NCBI GenBank assembly: GCA_964648795.1 | Contig: CAZYMB010000005.1 | Coordinates: forward strand, 1 to 64,000 | Source: JAHDDW01 sp964648795 | GTDB taxonomy: Bacteria; Actinomycetota; Acidimicrobiia; Acidimicrobiales; SZUA-35 | Reading direction: 5' to 3' | Length of the DNA stretch: 64,000 nt | Shown here: one piece after another, positions 43,859 through 51,827 of the stretch | Position numbering within the stretch: position 1 is the stretch's first letter | How the letters are laid out: every line of letters starts with the position of its first letter | Program-made: the position numbers and the translations under genes | Notes under the pieces: generated by a model | Seen by the model: the letters and a program-made list of their open reading frames with translations, nothing else | Told to the model about the DNA's origin: nothing | Database searches by the model: none

Positions 43859-45060
43859 NNNNNNNNNNNNNNNNNNNNNNNNNNNNNNNNNNNNNNNNNN
43901 NNNNNNNNNNNNNNNNNNNNNNNNNNNNNNNNNNNNNNNNNNNNNNNNNNNNNNNNNNTAAACAACGCCGGAACCGAAGGTAACCCAACCGACGAAAACG
44001 GCGATGAGTACACAACCGGCGACGTTCCAGTCTTGGATGAGGATGGAAACCCTGTATTGGATGAAGACGGTAACCCTGTCACAACTCCAGGTACACCACT
44101 AGAAATCGAGAATCCAACCGACGAAGACGACGCAGATGTAGTCCTACCGCCAGCTATCGAGCTGACTAAACTTGCCGGAACCGCAGCAGATAATGGGACC
44201 TTTGTTATCGACGGACCTGGACTCGTTCCATTCACTTATGTTGTTGAAAACACTGGTGGAACATTCTTGACCGATATAACAATCATCGATGACTTGGGTA
44301 CACCAAGTGACACTGCAGACGATGTGACGTTAACAGCTGCTGAATGTCCAGGCTTCGAAGGGCCATTGGCTCCTCTAGCTTCAGTGACATGTGAATTCGA
44401 GATTGAAGTCACAGATCCAAGCCACGTAAATGGTGCGGCTGCTACTGGAGGTCCAACAGACAACAACGGTGACCCAATCCTTACAGGTGGCGGCGAACCA
44501 GTACTCGACGAGGACGGAAACCCAGTTCTAGACGAAGACGGCAACCCAGTCCTAACCGAAGGTGAACCACTATTCGACAACCCTACTGCTGGCGATGATG
44601 CTGAGACTCTGTTCCCAGGAATCGACCTAGTAAAGGTTGCAGGAGATGCGCCTGACGGTGAGGTTCTAATCTCAAGTGTTGAAGAGGTTACATTTACCTT
44701 CACTGTCACTAACACTGGTGGAACTCACTTGAGTGATACCCAAATCGTAGATGACGCTGGGACCCCTAGCGACACAACAGATGATGTAACGTTAACGTCA
44801 GCTGATTGCGCTGAACTGGCTGGACCACTAGCTCCAGGTGAGTCCATTGAATGTACTCTGACTCTGAGCGTGACTGAGAGTCCGTACGTTAACAACGCTA
44901 CGACTATTGGTACACCAACTGATGAAAACGGTGACCCTTACACTTCGGGTGATGTTCCACTTCTTGATGAAGATGGTAACCCAGTCCTAGATGCAGACGG
45001 TAACCCAGTCTTGGTTCCAGGTGAACCATACGACTTGGCTGACGTAACCGACGAAGACCC
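42276..45060 (+). repeat. Alternating ~390-470-bp coding repeats of the giant surface protein
   Basis: Repeat units start near 42276, 42664, 43057, 43466, (in the gap), 44156 and 44622. Openings alternate between I-D-x-V-K and L/I-x-L-T-K types, each followed by VTFTYVVENTGGT-like, ITDDxGTxxDxxDDVTLT and ECxxLxGPLAP-like motifs. Such repeats probably caused the assembly break. Confidence 0.85.
43859..43958. other. Assembly gap of 100 Ns
   Basis: Exactly 100 Ns, the placeholder used for gaps of unknown size. The reading frame is +1 in relation to window position (frame 1) before the gap and +2 after it, so the true gap is not 100 bp. From repeat spacing, roughly 200-270 bp are missing. Confidence 0.95.
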
Positions 45061-45253
45061 TGCAGAAGTAGAGATACCTGAAACTCTCGCTCTGACAGAT
45101 GAATCTAGCGATTCTGCAGAAGAACCTGAAACTCCTCCACTAGCATTCACTGGAGCGACCACACTGCTTCTAGTATCAACGGCTCTATCAATACTGGCTG
45201 CAGGTACTTTGATGGTACTTGCCGCTCGAAGACGACGAGAGACCGTAGCCTAA
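43959..45253 (+). CDS. Giant surface protein, part after the gap, with LAxTG sorting signal
   Basis: The frame NNAGTEGNPTDENGDE continues the repeat series and stays open from 43961 (an internal ATG at 44033 is not the real start). It adds two more repeats, with short tandem LDEDGNPV copies at 44034-44082, 44502-44556 and 44964-45018. The C-terminus is PPLAFTGATTLLLVSTALSILAAGTLMVLAARRRRETVA in outline: an LAFTG pentapeptide, hydrophobic helix and Arg-rich tail. That is a wall-sorting signal of the LAxTG type handled by class E sortases. No sortase gene is in the window. Confidence 0.9.
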
Positions 45254-45260
45254 ATCCTTA

Positions 45261-45286
45261 GTCTGGGCGGTTTAGGCCGCCCAGAC
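45261..45286 (+). terminator. Stem-loop after the surface-protein gene
   Basis: GTCTGGGCGG (45261-45270), loop TTTAGG, CCGCCCAGAC (45277-45286): a perfect 10-bp GC-rich stem 7 bp after the stop codon. Only a poor T tract follows, so it may act as terminator or mRNA 3' protector. Confidence 0.65.
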
Positions 45287-45460
45287 CTGGAAACACTGTT
45301 TGATCTAACCAAGAAGCTGGAGTCAGAAGCGGCTACAAAGTCCGGAAAGAAACCGACATCATGGACCCTTCCCTGAATCAAGGGGCCCATCAGCAAAAGG
45401 TCGAGCGGCAAGACCGCATCCATCCAGGTAGACTCATCAAGGTCCAAAGGAGGACCGGCG

Positions 45461-46624
45461 GTGAAACTTACTACCGAACACATTATTGCTGGAGGCAAAG
45501 CCTTAGCTCGCCATGAAGACGGCAAAACAGTCTTTGTTAGAGGCGCTCTCGATTCTGAAACAGTCGATGTCGAGATCACTCGATCCAAGAAGGGTTTCGA
45601 CGAAGCCGAAGTCATTCAGGTTATTGAGCCGAGCCCTAACCGTGTTTCGCCTAAGTGCACCCACGTCGCTGAAGGCTGTGGAGGCTGCGACTGGCAACAT
45701 ATTGATACAGCTCACCAATCCAAGCTTCGGGCTGACATAGTGGTTGAAAGTCTACGCAGAATAGCCAAGATAGAACATGCCGTCGAAACTGGGCCAACAC
45801 TCCCCGACTTCAACTATCGCACCACCATGCGTTGTGGCGTAACTAACGGCAAAGTCGAGCTAAACAAGTACGCAAGCCACGAGACAATTCCTGTTCCAGA
45901 CTGTCAAATAATTCATCCGGCCATGGCCGAGCTCATTACGGAGGGCGACTTTGGTAAGAATACCGAAGTGACTTTAAGAGTCAGTGATACAACAGGTAAG
46001 CGAATTGTCTTGGCCGAAACTGATCGTGGAGTCAACTTACCCGACGATGTAGAGCTAGCGGTTGTATCAGGTCGTCCGAGTGAAGCATTCCTGACTGAAA
46101 CCATATTAGGTACAGAGATTAGGTACAGTGCCGAGTCGTTCTTCCAGCCAAGCCGCCAGGCAGCCGAGAGCCTTGTCGAGACAGTTCGATCAATGATCGA
46201 TGCGGATTTTTCAGGAACTCTCCTTGATGCCTACTGCGGCGTTGGCCTATTTGCCGCAACCGTAGCGTCCAATGCCAAGATCATTGCCGTCGAAAGCTCA
46301 CCGAGTGCCGTTGAAGATGCAAAGGTTAATCTTAAAGAAGGTGCCCGAATTGTTGAGACCAGAATAGAAGACTTTGTCTGCCCTCCAGTCGACCTAGCTA
46401 TAGTCGACCCTCCAAGAAAAGGTCTAGACAAGAAGGGTGTTAAAGCGATCCTAAACGGTAATCCAAGCCAGATCGTACTTGTTAGCTGTGACCCCGCATC
46501 GTTTGCCAGAGACACTGCCTTACTTATCGAAGCTGGCTTCGAGCTAGACAAAGTTGTAACGCTTGACAATTTCGCCCAAACATCACATATCGAGACGGTG
46601 GCCAACTTCGTCAAGAAGAGCTAG
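45461..46624 (+). CDS. RNA (uracil-5-)-methyltransferase, TrmA/RlmCD family
   Basis: A GTG start follows an excellent AAAGGAGG (45443-45450). The 387-residue protein has a TRAM domain (MKLTTEHIIAGGKALARHEDGKTVFVRGAL), iron-sulfur cysteines (KCTHVAEGCGGCDWQH, the fourth in PVPDCQI), and a SAM domain with SAESFFQPSRQAAESLV, LLDAYCGVGLFAATVA, VDPPRKGL and the catalytic Cys in VLVSCDPASFARD. It methylates a uridine in 23S rRNA or tRNA; the exact target cannot be told. Its long 5' leader (45254-45460) shows only the terminator and a second weak hairpin. Confidence 0.94.
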   Translation: MKLTTEHIIAGGKALARHEDGKTVFVRGALDSETVDVEITRSKKGFDEAEVIQVIEPSPNRVSPKCTHVAEGCGGCDWQHIDTAHQSKLRADIVVESLRRIAKIEHAVETGPTLPDFNYRTTMRCGVTNGKVELNKYASHETIPVPDCQIIHPAMAELITEGDFGKNTEVTLRVSDTTGKRIVLAETDRGVNLPDDVELAVVSGRPSEAFLTETILGTEIRYSAESFFQPSRQAAESLVETVRSMIDADFSGTLLDAYCGVGLFAATVASNAKIIAVESSPSAVEDAKVNLKEGARIVETRIEDFVCPPVDLAIVDPPRKGLDKKGVKAILNGNPSQIVLVSCDPASFARDTALLIEAGFELDKVVTLDNFAQTSHIETVANFVKKS

Positions 46625-47625
46625 CGTCCTCTAAGGTTCTGCGCTGCAATCTTTCGTAGCTCAGAAGATTTATCTGTGATTCGGTCGACTCTGCTCGCAA
46701 ACCGGTCCTGGCGTTCCACAGAGGTTCTGCTCATCGCTCTACACGAAAGTTGCTTGGCCCTAACCGTGGCTTGCACTCTAGCTATTTCTGCTACCAGAGC
46801 TGGTCCTTTCGAAATCAGGGCGCCCCCTTTGCTCAACAACATGAATAACTTCACTTCAAGGTTAGCTAGTTCGTATGCAGCCTCTAGCTGAGCCTCGTTC
46901 TGCGGAATTGATGCTTGCTCCCCTAGTACTGCAAATGAGTATTGAGAAGTTCTACGAACGGACGACGCAAGCCGTATCAATTCGACACTACTCAACGAGT
47001 CTGGTGCGTTCCTGACGATTCTTAGCCTATGGTTATTGCGTAATTCTAATAGTCGTCGATATTGGTTCTCAGAAAGAGACTGACCAAGCGCAAGTAGCCG
47101 GGCTGATAGAAGCTCAATCGCTAGCTCGAGATCAACTAATGGTAGGTCAATGTTACGTTCCAACGACAACTCGTCTAGTTCTGCAATACGGTTATCGAAG
47201 AGAAAGCGAGCGTCACTCGTAAGACCAGACCTCTTGATGCTAACGTCATTTTGAAGACCTAGAGCTAGCTTGTGGCTATCAACCAGATCCATTAGCTCAA
47301 AGAAAGAGGTCGCCCTAGTTTCTAGCTCAGTGGCCGTGGCGACCTTGGACACACGGCTCTTTAGCTCTGATCGATGAGATCGATTTCGATAGCCTGCTCG
47401 GACTAGATTCCCTGGCGTCTTTCTGATTAGAAGTTGCAACAAGCTTAAGCTCTCATCGTCCAATTCAAAGAGTTCATCACCAAGCGTCCAAAAACCGTCA
47501 ATCGCTTCAGCAAGCTTCTTTTGACTCCCTGAACCAACTCCTAGAAACTGAACAGCCGCTAGAAGTTCCTTAGTCAGCTTTCCGACTCGCCCCGCTCCGC
47601 TCATATCAAGATTGATTCTAGCCAT
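46621..47625 (-). CDS. Hypothetical helical protein
   Basis: The 334-residue protein has no signal peptide or membrane helix. It is strongly alpha-helical, rich in Leu, Ala, Arg and Ser (LDELSLERNIDLPLVDLELAIELLSARLLALGQSLSENQ). It overlaps the convergent methyltransferase gene by 4 bp, and its start lies close to the divergent SDR gene. No known domain was recognised. Confidence 0.65.
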   Translation of the reverse strand: MARINLDMSGAGRVGKLTKELLAAVQFLGVGSGSQKKLAEAIDGFWTLGDELFELDDESLSLLQLLIRKTPGNLVRAGYRNRSHRSELKSRVSKVATATELETRATSFFELMDLVDSHKLALGLQNDVSIKRSGLTSDARFLFDNRIAELDELSLERNIDLPLVDLELAIELLSARLLALGQSLSENQYRRLLELRNNHRLRIVRNAPDSLSSVELIRLASSVRRTSQYSFAVLGEQASIPQNEAQLEAAYELANLEVKLFMLLSKGGALISKGPALVAEIARVQATVRAKQLSCRAMSRTSVERQDRFASRVDRITDKSSELRKIAAQNLRGR

Positions 47626-47660
47626 AAGATATGAGGAAACAGTACGCTAGAAGGATGGTT

Positions 47661-48596
47661 GTGAACCTACTCGACACGCTGATTGACCCTATTGCACCAA
47701 TTAGCTTTACCAAGCTGGGCTACAAGTTACGCTCATACATCAATTCTTGGGAAGAGTTTGGCGGCTCCGACCTTACTATCGCTATCACTGGCCCAACTTC
47801 TGGGCTGGGCCGGCAACTCGCTATCGAACTGGACGCTATGGGCGCCAACCTAATACTAGTTGCTCGTAATGAACCCAAACTCGAAACCCTTCTGACAGAG
47901 CTTCCAGGCAAAGACAAACATTCAACTATTCTCTGCGACCTAACCAAACCAGCATCTATTCAGTCAGCTTGCAAGGAGCTAAACGGGCTTGAGAACCTAG
48001 ACGTCTTGGTTCACAACGCAGGAACCATTTTCGACTCACATTCCCTCATAGACGGCAGCGAACAAACCTTGTTCTCACATGTCATTGCCCCATTCGCCCT
48101 ATCCGCTGCAGCTACACCTGCTTTGACGGCTAGCCAATCTGGGCGAATTGTCTACGTCGCAAGCGGTGGCCTATACACACAGGCCGTCGATATAGCCGAC
48201 CTAGACCTGGCAGCCAAACCTGAAGATTTCAATGGCACGCGAGCTTACGCCAGGGCTAAGCGAATCCAGACTATTATTACTAGCGAAGCTTCGAAAGAAT
48301 CACCAAAACCCATTCAACTTGCCGCGCACCCCGGGTGGGTCGACACTCCCGGCCTAGAGAAGTTACTTCCAGGCTTTCACAAACTACTGAAACCCGTATT
48401 GCGAACCCCCTCCCAAGGCGTCGACACAATCCGTTGGCTAGCTACCACCTCAGTAGACAATCTCACTAATGGTGCTTTCTATCACGACAGAGAACCCAGA
48501 TCTACTAGCTACATCCCTGGTACTCGCACAAGCCCATCAGACTCAAAGGAAATCTACGAAATTGTGAAAGCACGAGCAGCCAAGCTAACTAACTAG
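47661..48596 (+). CDS. Short-chain dehydrogenase/reductase
   Basis: The GTG at 47661 is chosen because AGAAGGA (47649-47655) precedes it; ATGs at 47655 and 47631 are alternatives. A ~45-residue N-terminal extension leads into the Rossmann fold: TIAITGPTSGLGRQLAIEL (TGxxxGxG), NAG in LVHNAGTIFD, and catalytic Ser/Tyr/Lys in YVASGGLYTQ...RAYARAKRIQT. PGWVDTPGLEKL closes the nucleotide pocket. The pattern is near the DHRS/retinol-dehydrogenase-like SDRs. Substrate unknown. Confidence 0.9.
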   Translation: MNLLDTLIDPIAPISFTKLGYKLRSYINSWEEFGGSDLTIAITGPTSGLGRQLAIELDAMGANLILVARNEPKLETLLTELPGKDKHSTILCDLTKPASIQSACKELNGLENLDVLVHNAGTIFDSHSLIDGSEQTLFSHVIAPFALSAAATPALTASQSGRIVYVASGGLYTQAVDIADLDLAAKPEDFNGTRAYARAKRIQTIITSEASKESPKPIQLAAHPGWVDTPGLEKLLPGFHKLLKPVLRTPSQGVDTIRWLATTSVDNLTNGAFYHDREPRSTSYIPGTRTSPSDSKEIYEIVKARAAKLTN

Positions 48597-49083
48597 TCGG
48601 CCTTGCCATAACAAAGACCTGTGCTTGTTTTAGGTAGCGCTCTCCACCGTCATCTAGCTCGTACCAACTCTCAGTAGATTCACTTTCCACCTGGTATCCA
48701 AGCCTTTCATAAAGTCGCCTTGCACCTTGGTTGTGCTTTTCTACATTCAAGTACACGCGTGATACCTTGTTGCTGGCCACAGCTTCTAACGCTTCGACCA
48801 ATTTTGTGCCTATACCTAACCCACGAAGCTCGGGTCGAACAATTAGCATCCAAAGTTTGGCAGAACCCGGTTCAATCGAGTATTCAGCGCCGCCGTAGCA
48901 GACCACCCGACCGTCTTTGTCTCTGCCAGCGATCATGTCAGTCTCGCCTAGCTCAGAACGCCTAACTGCATCAGCCACGTAGTCGATATGAATTGGACCG
49001 CCTGACCAGCCTAACTTGTCGACAGTTGTTTCATCGATTGTCAAAGGTGCAAAGGTAATCTCATCCGGACTTTGGCTATGCAT
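48589..49083 (-). CDS. GNAT-family N-acetyltransferase
   Basis: The 164-residue enzyme has acetyl-CoA motif A LIVRPELRGLGIGTKLVEALEAVA (RGLGIG) and motif B GARRLYERLGYQVESESTESWYELDDGGERYLK. It overlaps the end of ftsX by 8 bp, so it is co-translated with ftsEX, in the place where smpB is found in many Actinobacteria. Substrate unknown. Confidence 0.9.
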   Translation of the reverse strand: MHSQSPDEITFAPLTIDETTVDKLGWSGGPIHIDYVADAVRRSELGETDMIAGRDKDGRVVCYGGAEYSIEPGSAKLWMLIVRPELRGLGIGTKLVEALEAVASNKVSRVYLNVEKHNQGARRLYERLGYQVESESTESWYELDDGGERYLKQAQVFVMARPTS

Positions 49084-50035
49084 CTAGGTACTTAGTCACT
49101 GCAACAAATGATGAAACTAGGCCCAGAGCACCGCCAGCTAGAATCAGGAGGAAGCCAATACCAATCTGGTCGGTGACATCAAGTTGTAGACCTTGGAAAG
49201 TGCTACCGATCTCTTCGATTTGGGGCAGGAACCACCGGTTCGCAGCCCATACAAATAACACACTAACCGTAGCCCCGATGACTCCCTGAATAAATGCCTC
49301 AAGCATGAACGGGATACGAATAAACCATTTAGACGCACCTACAAGGCTCATCACTTCAATCTCACGTCGTCGAGCAAACACAGCTGTTCGAATTGAGTTG
49401 TACATCAACAAGCTTGCTGCCAAACCGGCTACGCCCGCTGCCACGTTCATTAACCAACCGGTGATCTGCGAAAAGCGCTGTACATTCTCGAGCAGATCTT
49501 CGGCAGCAGATACTGCCCTAACACCTGGTTCGTCGACATAGCGCTCTCGGAAATCTTCGATCAACCCTGGGTCAGTACTAGCTGGAATGACCCGGAACGA
49601 TTCAGGCATTGCATCTTCTGTGACTAAATCAAGAATCTGGGGCGAATCAGCAAAGAACTCCTGAAATTCGATAAATGTCTGGGCTCTATCTACAAAGTTT
49701 TCTTCTTGAACTAACTCCGAGCTTTCCAAATCATTCTCGATCCTGGCAATCGTTCTAGCGTATTGTGCCTCTTGTTCTTCACAAGTAGCGCGAAGAGCCT
49801 CGTTGTCGCCGTCACAGTCAGCACGATTGTCTACTGGGTCGGTCAGCCAAATATCAAACTCGATCTCGTCTTCGAATCGCCCGCTCAGGTTTCCTACAGC
49901 TCTTTGCGAACCAATTGCTAAACCAACCAAAGACAAAGCAATAGCTACTGTGAGGATGGTACCAAGAGTCAGCGACGCATTACGCCAGAAGTTATTGCCT
50001 GTTTCTTTTGCAAGATAGTCAACTCTAACAGCCAT
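49076..50035 (-). CDS. ftsX: Cell division ABC transporter permease-like protein FtsX
   Basis: The 319-residue protein has an N-terminal cytoplasmic segment, TM1 (LGTILTVAIALSLVGLAIG), a large extracellular domain (~45-190, containing one Cys pair DCDGDNEALRATC), and three C-terminal helices (GWLMNVAAGVAGLAASLLMY, IPFMLEAFIQGVIGATVSVLF, IGFLLILAGGALGLVSS). With FtsE it activates cell-wall hydrolases at division. The gene begins 2 bp after ftsE ends. Confidence 0.95.
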   Translation of the reverse strand: MAVRVDYLAKETGNNFWRNASLTLGTILTVAIALSLVGLAIGSQRAVGNLSGRFEDEIEFDIWLTDPVDNRADCDGDNEALRATCEEQEAQYARTIARIENDLESSELVQEENFVDRAQTFIEFQEFFADSPQILDLVTEDAMPESFRVIPASTDPGLIEDFRERYVDEPGVRAVSAAEDLLENVQRFSQITGWLMNVAAGVAGLAASLLMYNSIRTAVFARRREIEVMSLVGASKWFIRIPFMLEAFIQGVIGATVSVLFVWAANRWFLPQIEEIGSTFQGLQLDVTDQIGIGFLLILAGGALGLVSSFVAVTKYLDA

Positions 50036-50037
50036 GA

Positions 50038-50718
50038 TTACTCGTAGTTTCCTCTGACCTCGTCGCGAATGAGCTGTCCTTCAGAAAGCTCGATAACACG
50101 TTTGCGCATGGTATCTACAATGCCCCTATCATGAGTTGCCATAACAACGGTTGTACCAGTTTTGTTGATCCGGTCAAGTAAGCGCATGATACCAATCGAA
50201 GTTTGAGGGTCCAAGTTACCGGTTGGTTCGTCGGCAAGCATTATTAGAGGACGGTTTACGAAAGCTCGTGCAATCGATACACGCTGCTGCTCGCCACCAG
50301 AAAGTTGATCTGGATACTTGTCCATCTTGTCTTTGAGGCCTACAAGTTCGCAAATAACTGGAACTTGTTTGTTAATGAGCTTCTTACTGCCACCAATAAC
50401 TTCTAAGGCGAATGATACGTTTTCGAAAACTGTTTTATTTGGGAGCAACTTAAAGTCCTGAAAGATCGAGCCTATGTTGCGTCGCAAGAGAGGCACCTTC
50501 CAAGGTGACAGCTTTGCAATGTCTTTACCAGCTACAAAGATGCGTCCACGATCTGGGTCTTCTTGTTTGGTGAGGAGTCGCAACATAGTTGACTTGCCGG
50601 ATCCAGATGGGCCGACTAGAAATACGAAATCTCCCTTGGAGATATCAATGTCAGCCTGATTCAGGGCAGCACGCGCTTGTCCCTCGTACCTTTTCGACAC
50701 GCCCTCAAGTCTTATCAT
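50038..50718 (-). CDS. ftsE: Cell division ATP-binding protein FtsE
   Basis: The ATG at 50718 (MIRLEGVSKRYEGQ) gives the usual FtsE length of 226 residues; the frame runs back to 50766 without a better start. Walker A VGPSGSGKSTMLR, Q-loop NIGSIFQDFKLLPNKTVFENV, signature QLSGGEQQR, Walker B IMLADEPTGNLD, and H-loop VVMATHDR are present. It couples ATP use to FtsX. Confidence 0.96.
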   Translation of the reverse strand: MIRLEGVSKRYEGQARAALNQADIDISKGDFVFLVGPSGSGKSTMLRLLTKQEDPDRGRIFVAGKDIAKLSPWKVPLLRRNIGSIFQDFKLLPNKTVFENVSFALEVIGGSKKLINKQVPVICELVGLKDKMDKYPDQLSGGEQQRVSIARAFVNRPLIMLADEPTGNLDPQTSIGIMRLLDRINKTGTTVVMATHDRGIVDTMRKRVIELSEGQLIRDEVRGNYE

Positions 50719-50832
50719 TAGAACAAAACCACCCCAAAATGTGTACCCACAGCGTACCTCATACACCGCCTAATTTGGCGAAATAGTCCAAACGGACCCA
50801 CCACAAACGCCCGAATTGACCGATCCTAAAGT

Positions 50833-51537
50833 ATGGAGACGAACACTCAGGCCCACAATGGCTCTGAACAGCTTAAAAACAGCTTCCAAGCTATTGCTCT
50901 TGCCGCTCGCCAATTTGTCGAGCAAAGTTCCAAAGAGTCCTATGCAGAACTAGACCTTAGTGCAGAAGAGCTAAATAGGGCACAAGATTTCTTTACTCAC
51001 AATACGCAGATTTCGCCTACTGATTTCTGGGACACTACTGCAGCGTTGCGCTCATCCTTATTGTCAAAAGCTCTGCTAAACATCGTCGATGAATCTCGTA
51101 GCTCGATTATCGAACAGCTAACCGCTGCAGCTGCGCAAGGAACACAGCATAGCCTCAGCGAAGTTCCGGCCGAACAAATACTAATGACCGGCGGGGACCT
51201 TCAAATTCAGGAACTGACTCCCACTCAGGCCTTTACCCACAGCCTTAACTCTATTTACCGGCCAATAACTGATTACAACCAGATCGACAGAGTTGGCGAT
51301 CTTTGGCAGACGCAGTTACACAACGAAGCGTTAAACCTGGCACGGGAATCGAGGAGTGAATCTAATGCAGACTTTATCTTGGAAGTCCAATTAGCTGAAA
51401 CCACTCTCATGGTAGATGCCCCTTGGATTTACACTGACCGCTTACTTTGTGCTTTTGAGCTTGCCCACAAAAAGATTCAGAAGCACACTCAGCAGACTAA
51501 GCAAACACTGACAACGGTCTTTGAAGATCTCTTGTAG
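50833..51537 (+). CDS. Hypothetical helical protein
   Basis: The 234-residue soluble protein is rich in Gln, Ala and Leu, mostly helical, without signal or membrane segments (LRSSLLSKALLNIVDESRSSIIEQL). It is divergent from ftsE and followed 11 bp later by a small membrane protein gene, likely in one transcript. No domain recognised. Confidence 0.65.
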   Translation: METNTQAHNGSEQLKNSFQAIALAARQFVEQSSKESYAELDLSAEELNRAQDFFTHNTQISPTDFWDTTAALRSSLLSKALLNIVDESRSSIIEQLTAAAAQGTQHSLSEVPAEQILMTGGDLQIQELTPTQAFTHSLNSIYRPITDYNQIDRVGDLWQTQLHNEALNLARESRSESNADFILEVQLAETTLMVDAPWIYTDRLLCAFELAHKKIQKHTQQTKQTLTTVFEDLL

Positions 51538-51548
51538 CATCGCTATTA

Positions 51549-51827
51549 GTGCTTCTGATTTCGATACTACTTTTAATCCTTGGGTACTCTCTTGTGCTTC
51601 CCGCTATGGCGAAGTATTCAACATTGCTAACCCAGAAGACTAATGTCGGGCGCTTATGGCTAGTGGCTCACCAATTGGGTCTCTTGATTGCTGCTTTGGG
51701 CTGGGCACTTCGAAGACAACTTTGGCTAGCGGTCGGCCACGTGTTAGTAGCGCTTATCCTAAAGTACTTTTTTGATTCTCAACAACGGCGCCAACAGACG
51801 CAGCAACCTTCCCAGCGTGATGGCTAG
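51549..51827 (+). CDS. Small two- to three-helix membrane protein
   Basis: A GTG start gives 92 residues: TM1 at the N-terminus (LLISILLLILGYSLVLPAM), two further hydrophobic segments (LWLVAHQLGLLIAALGWAL, LWLAVGHVLVALILKYF), then a Gln/Arg-rich tail. The last 74 bp overlap the 3' end of the convergent lipBA gene, so one of the two C-termini is unusual. No family recognised. Confidence 0.55.
   Translation: MLLISILLLILGYSLVLPAMAKYSTLLTQKTNVGRLWLVAHQLGLLIAALGWALRRQLWLAVGHVLVALILKYFFDSQQRRQQTQQPSQRDG

Noticed and set aside
43859..43983. Apparent end of the surface protein at 43983
   Set aside because: The frame was carried through 100 Ns of arbitrary length; the true reading continues in the other frame from 43961.
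42276..45060. Repeat array considered as CRISPR or satellite DNA
   Set aside because: Units are ~390-470 bp, in frame and protein-coding with variable divergence; no short repeat-spacer pattern is present anywhere in the window.
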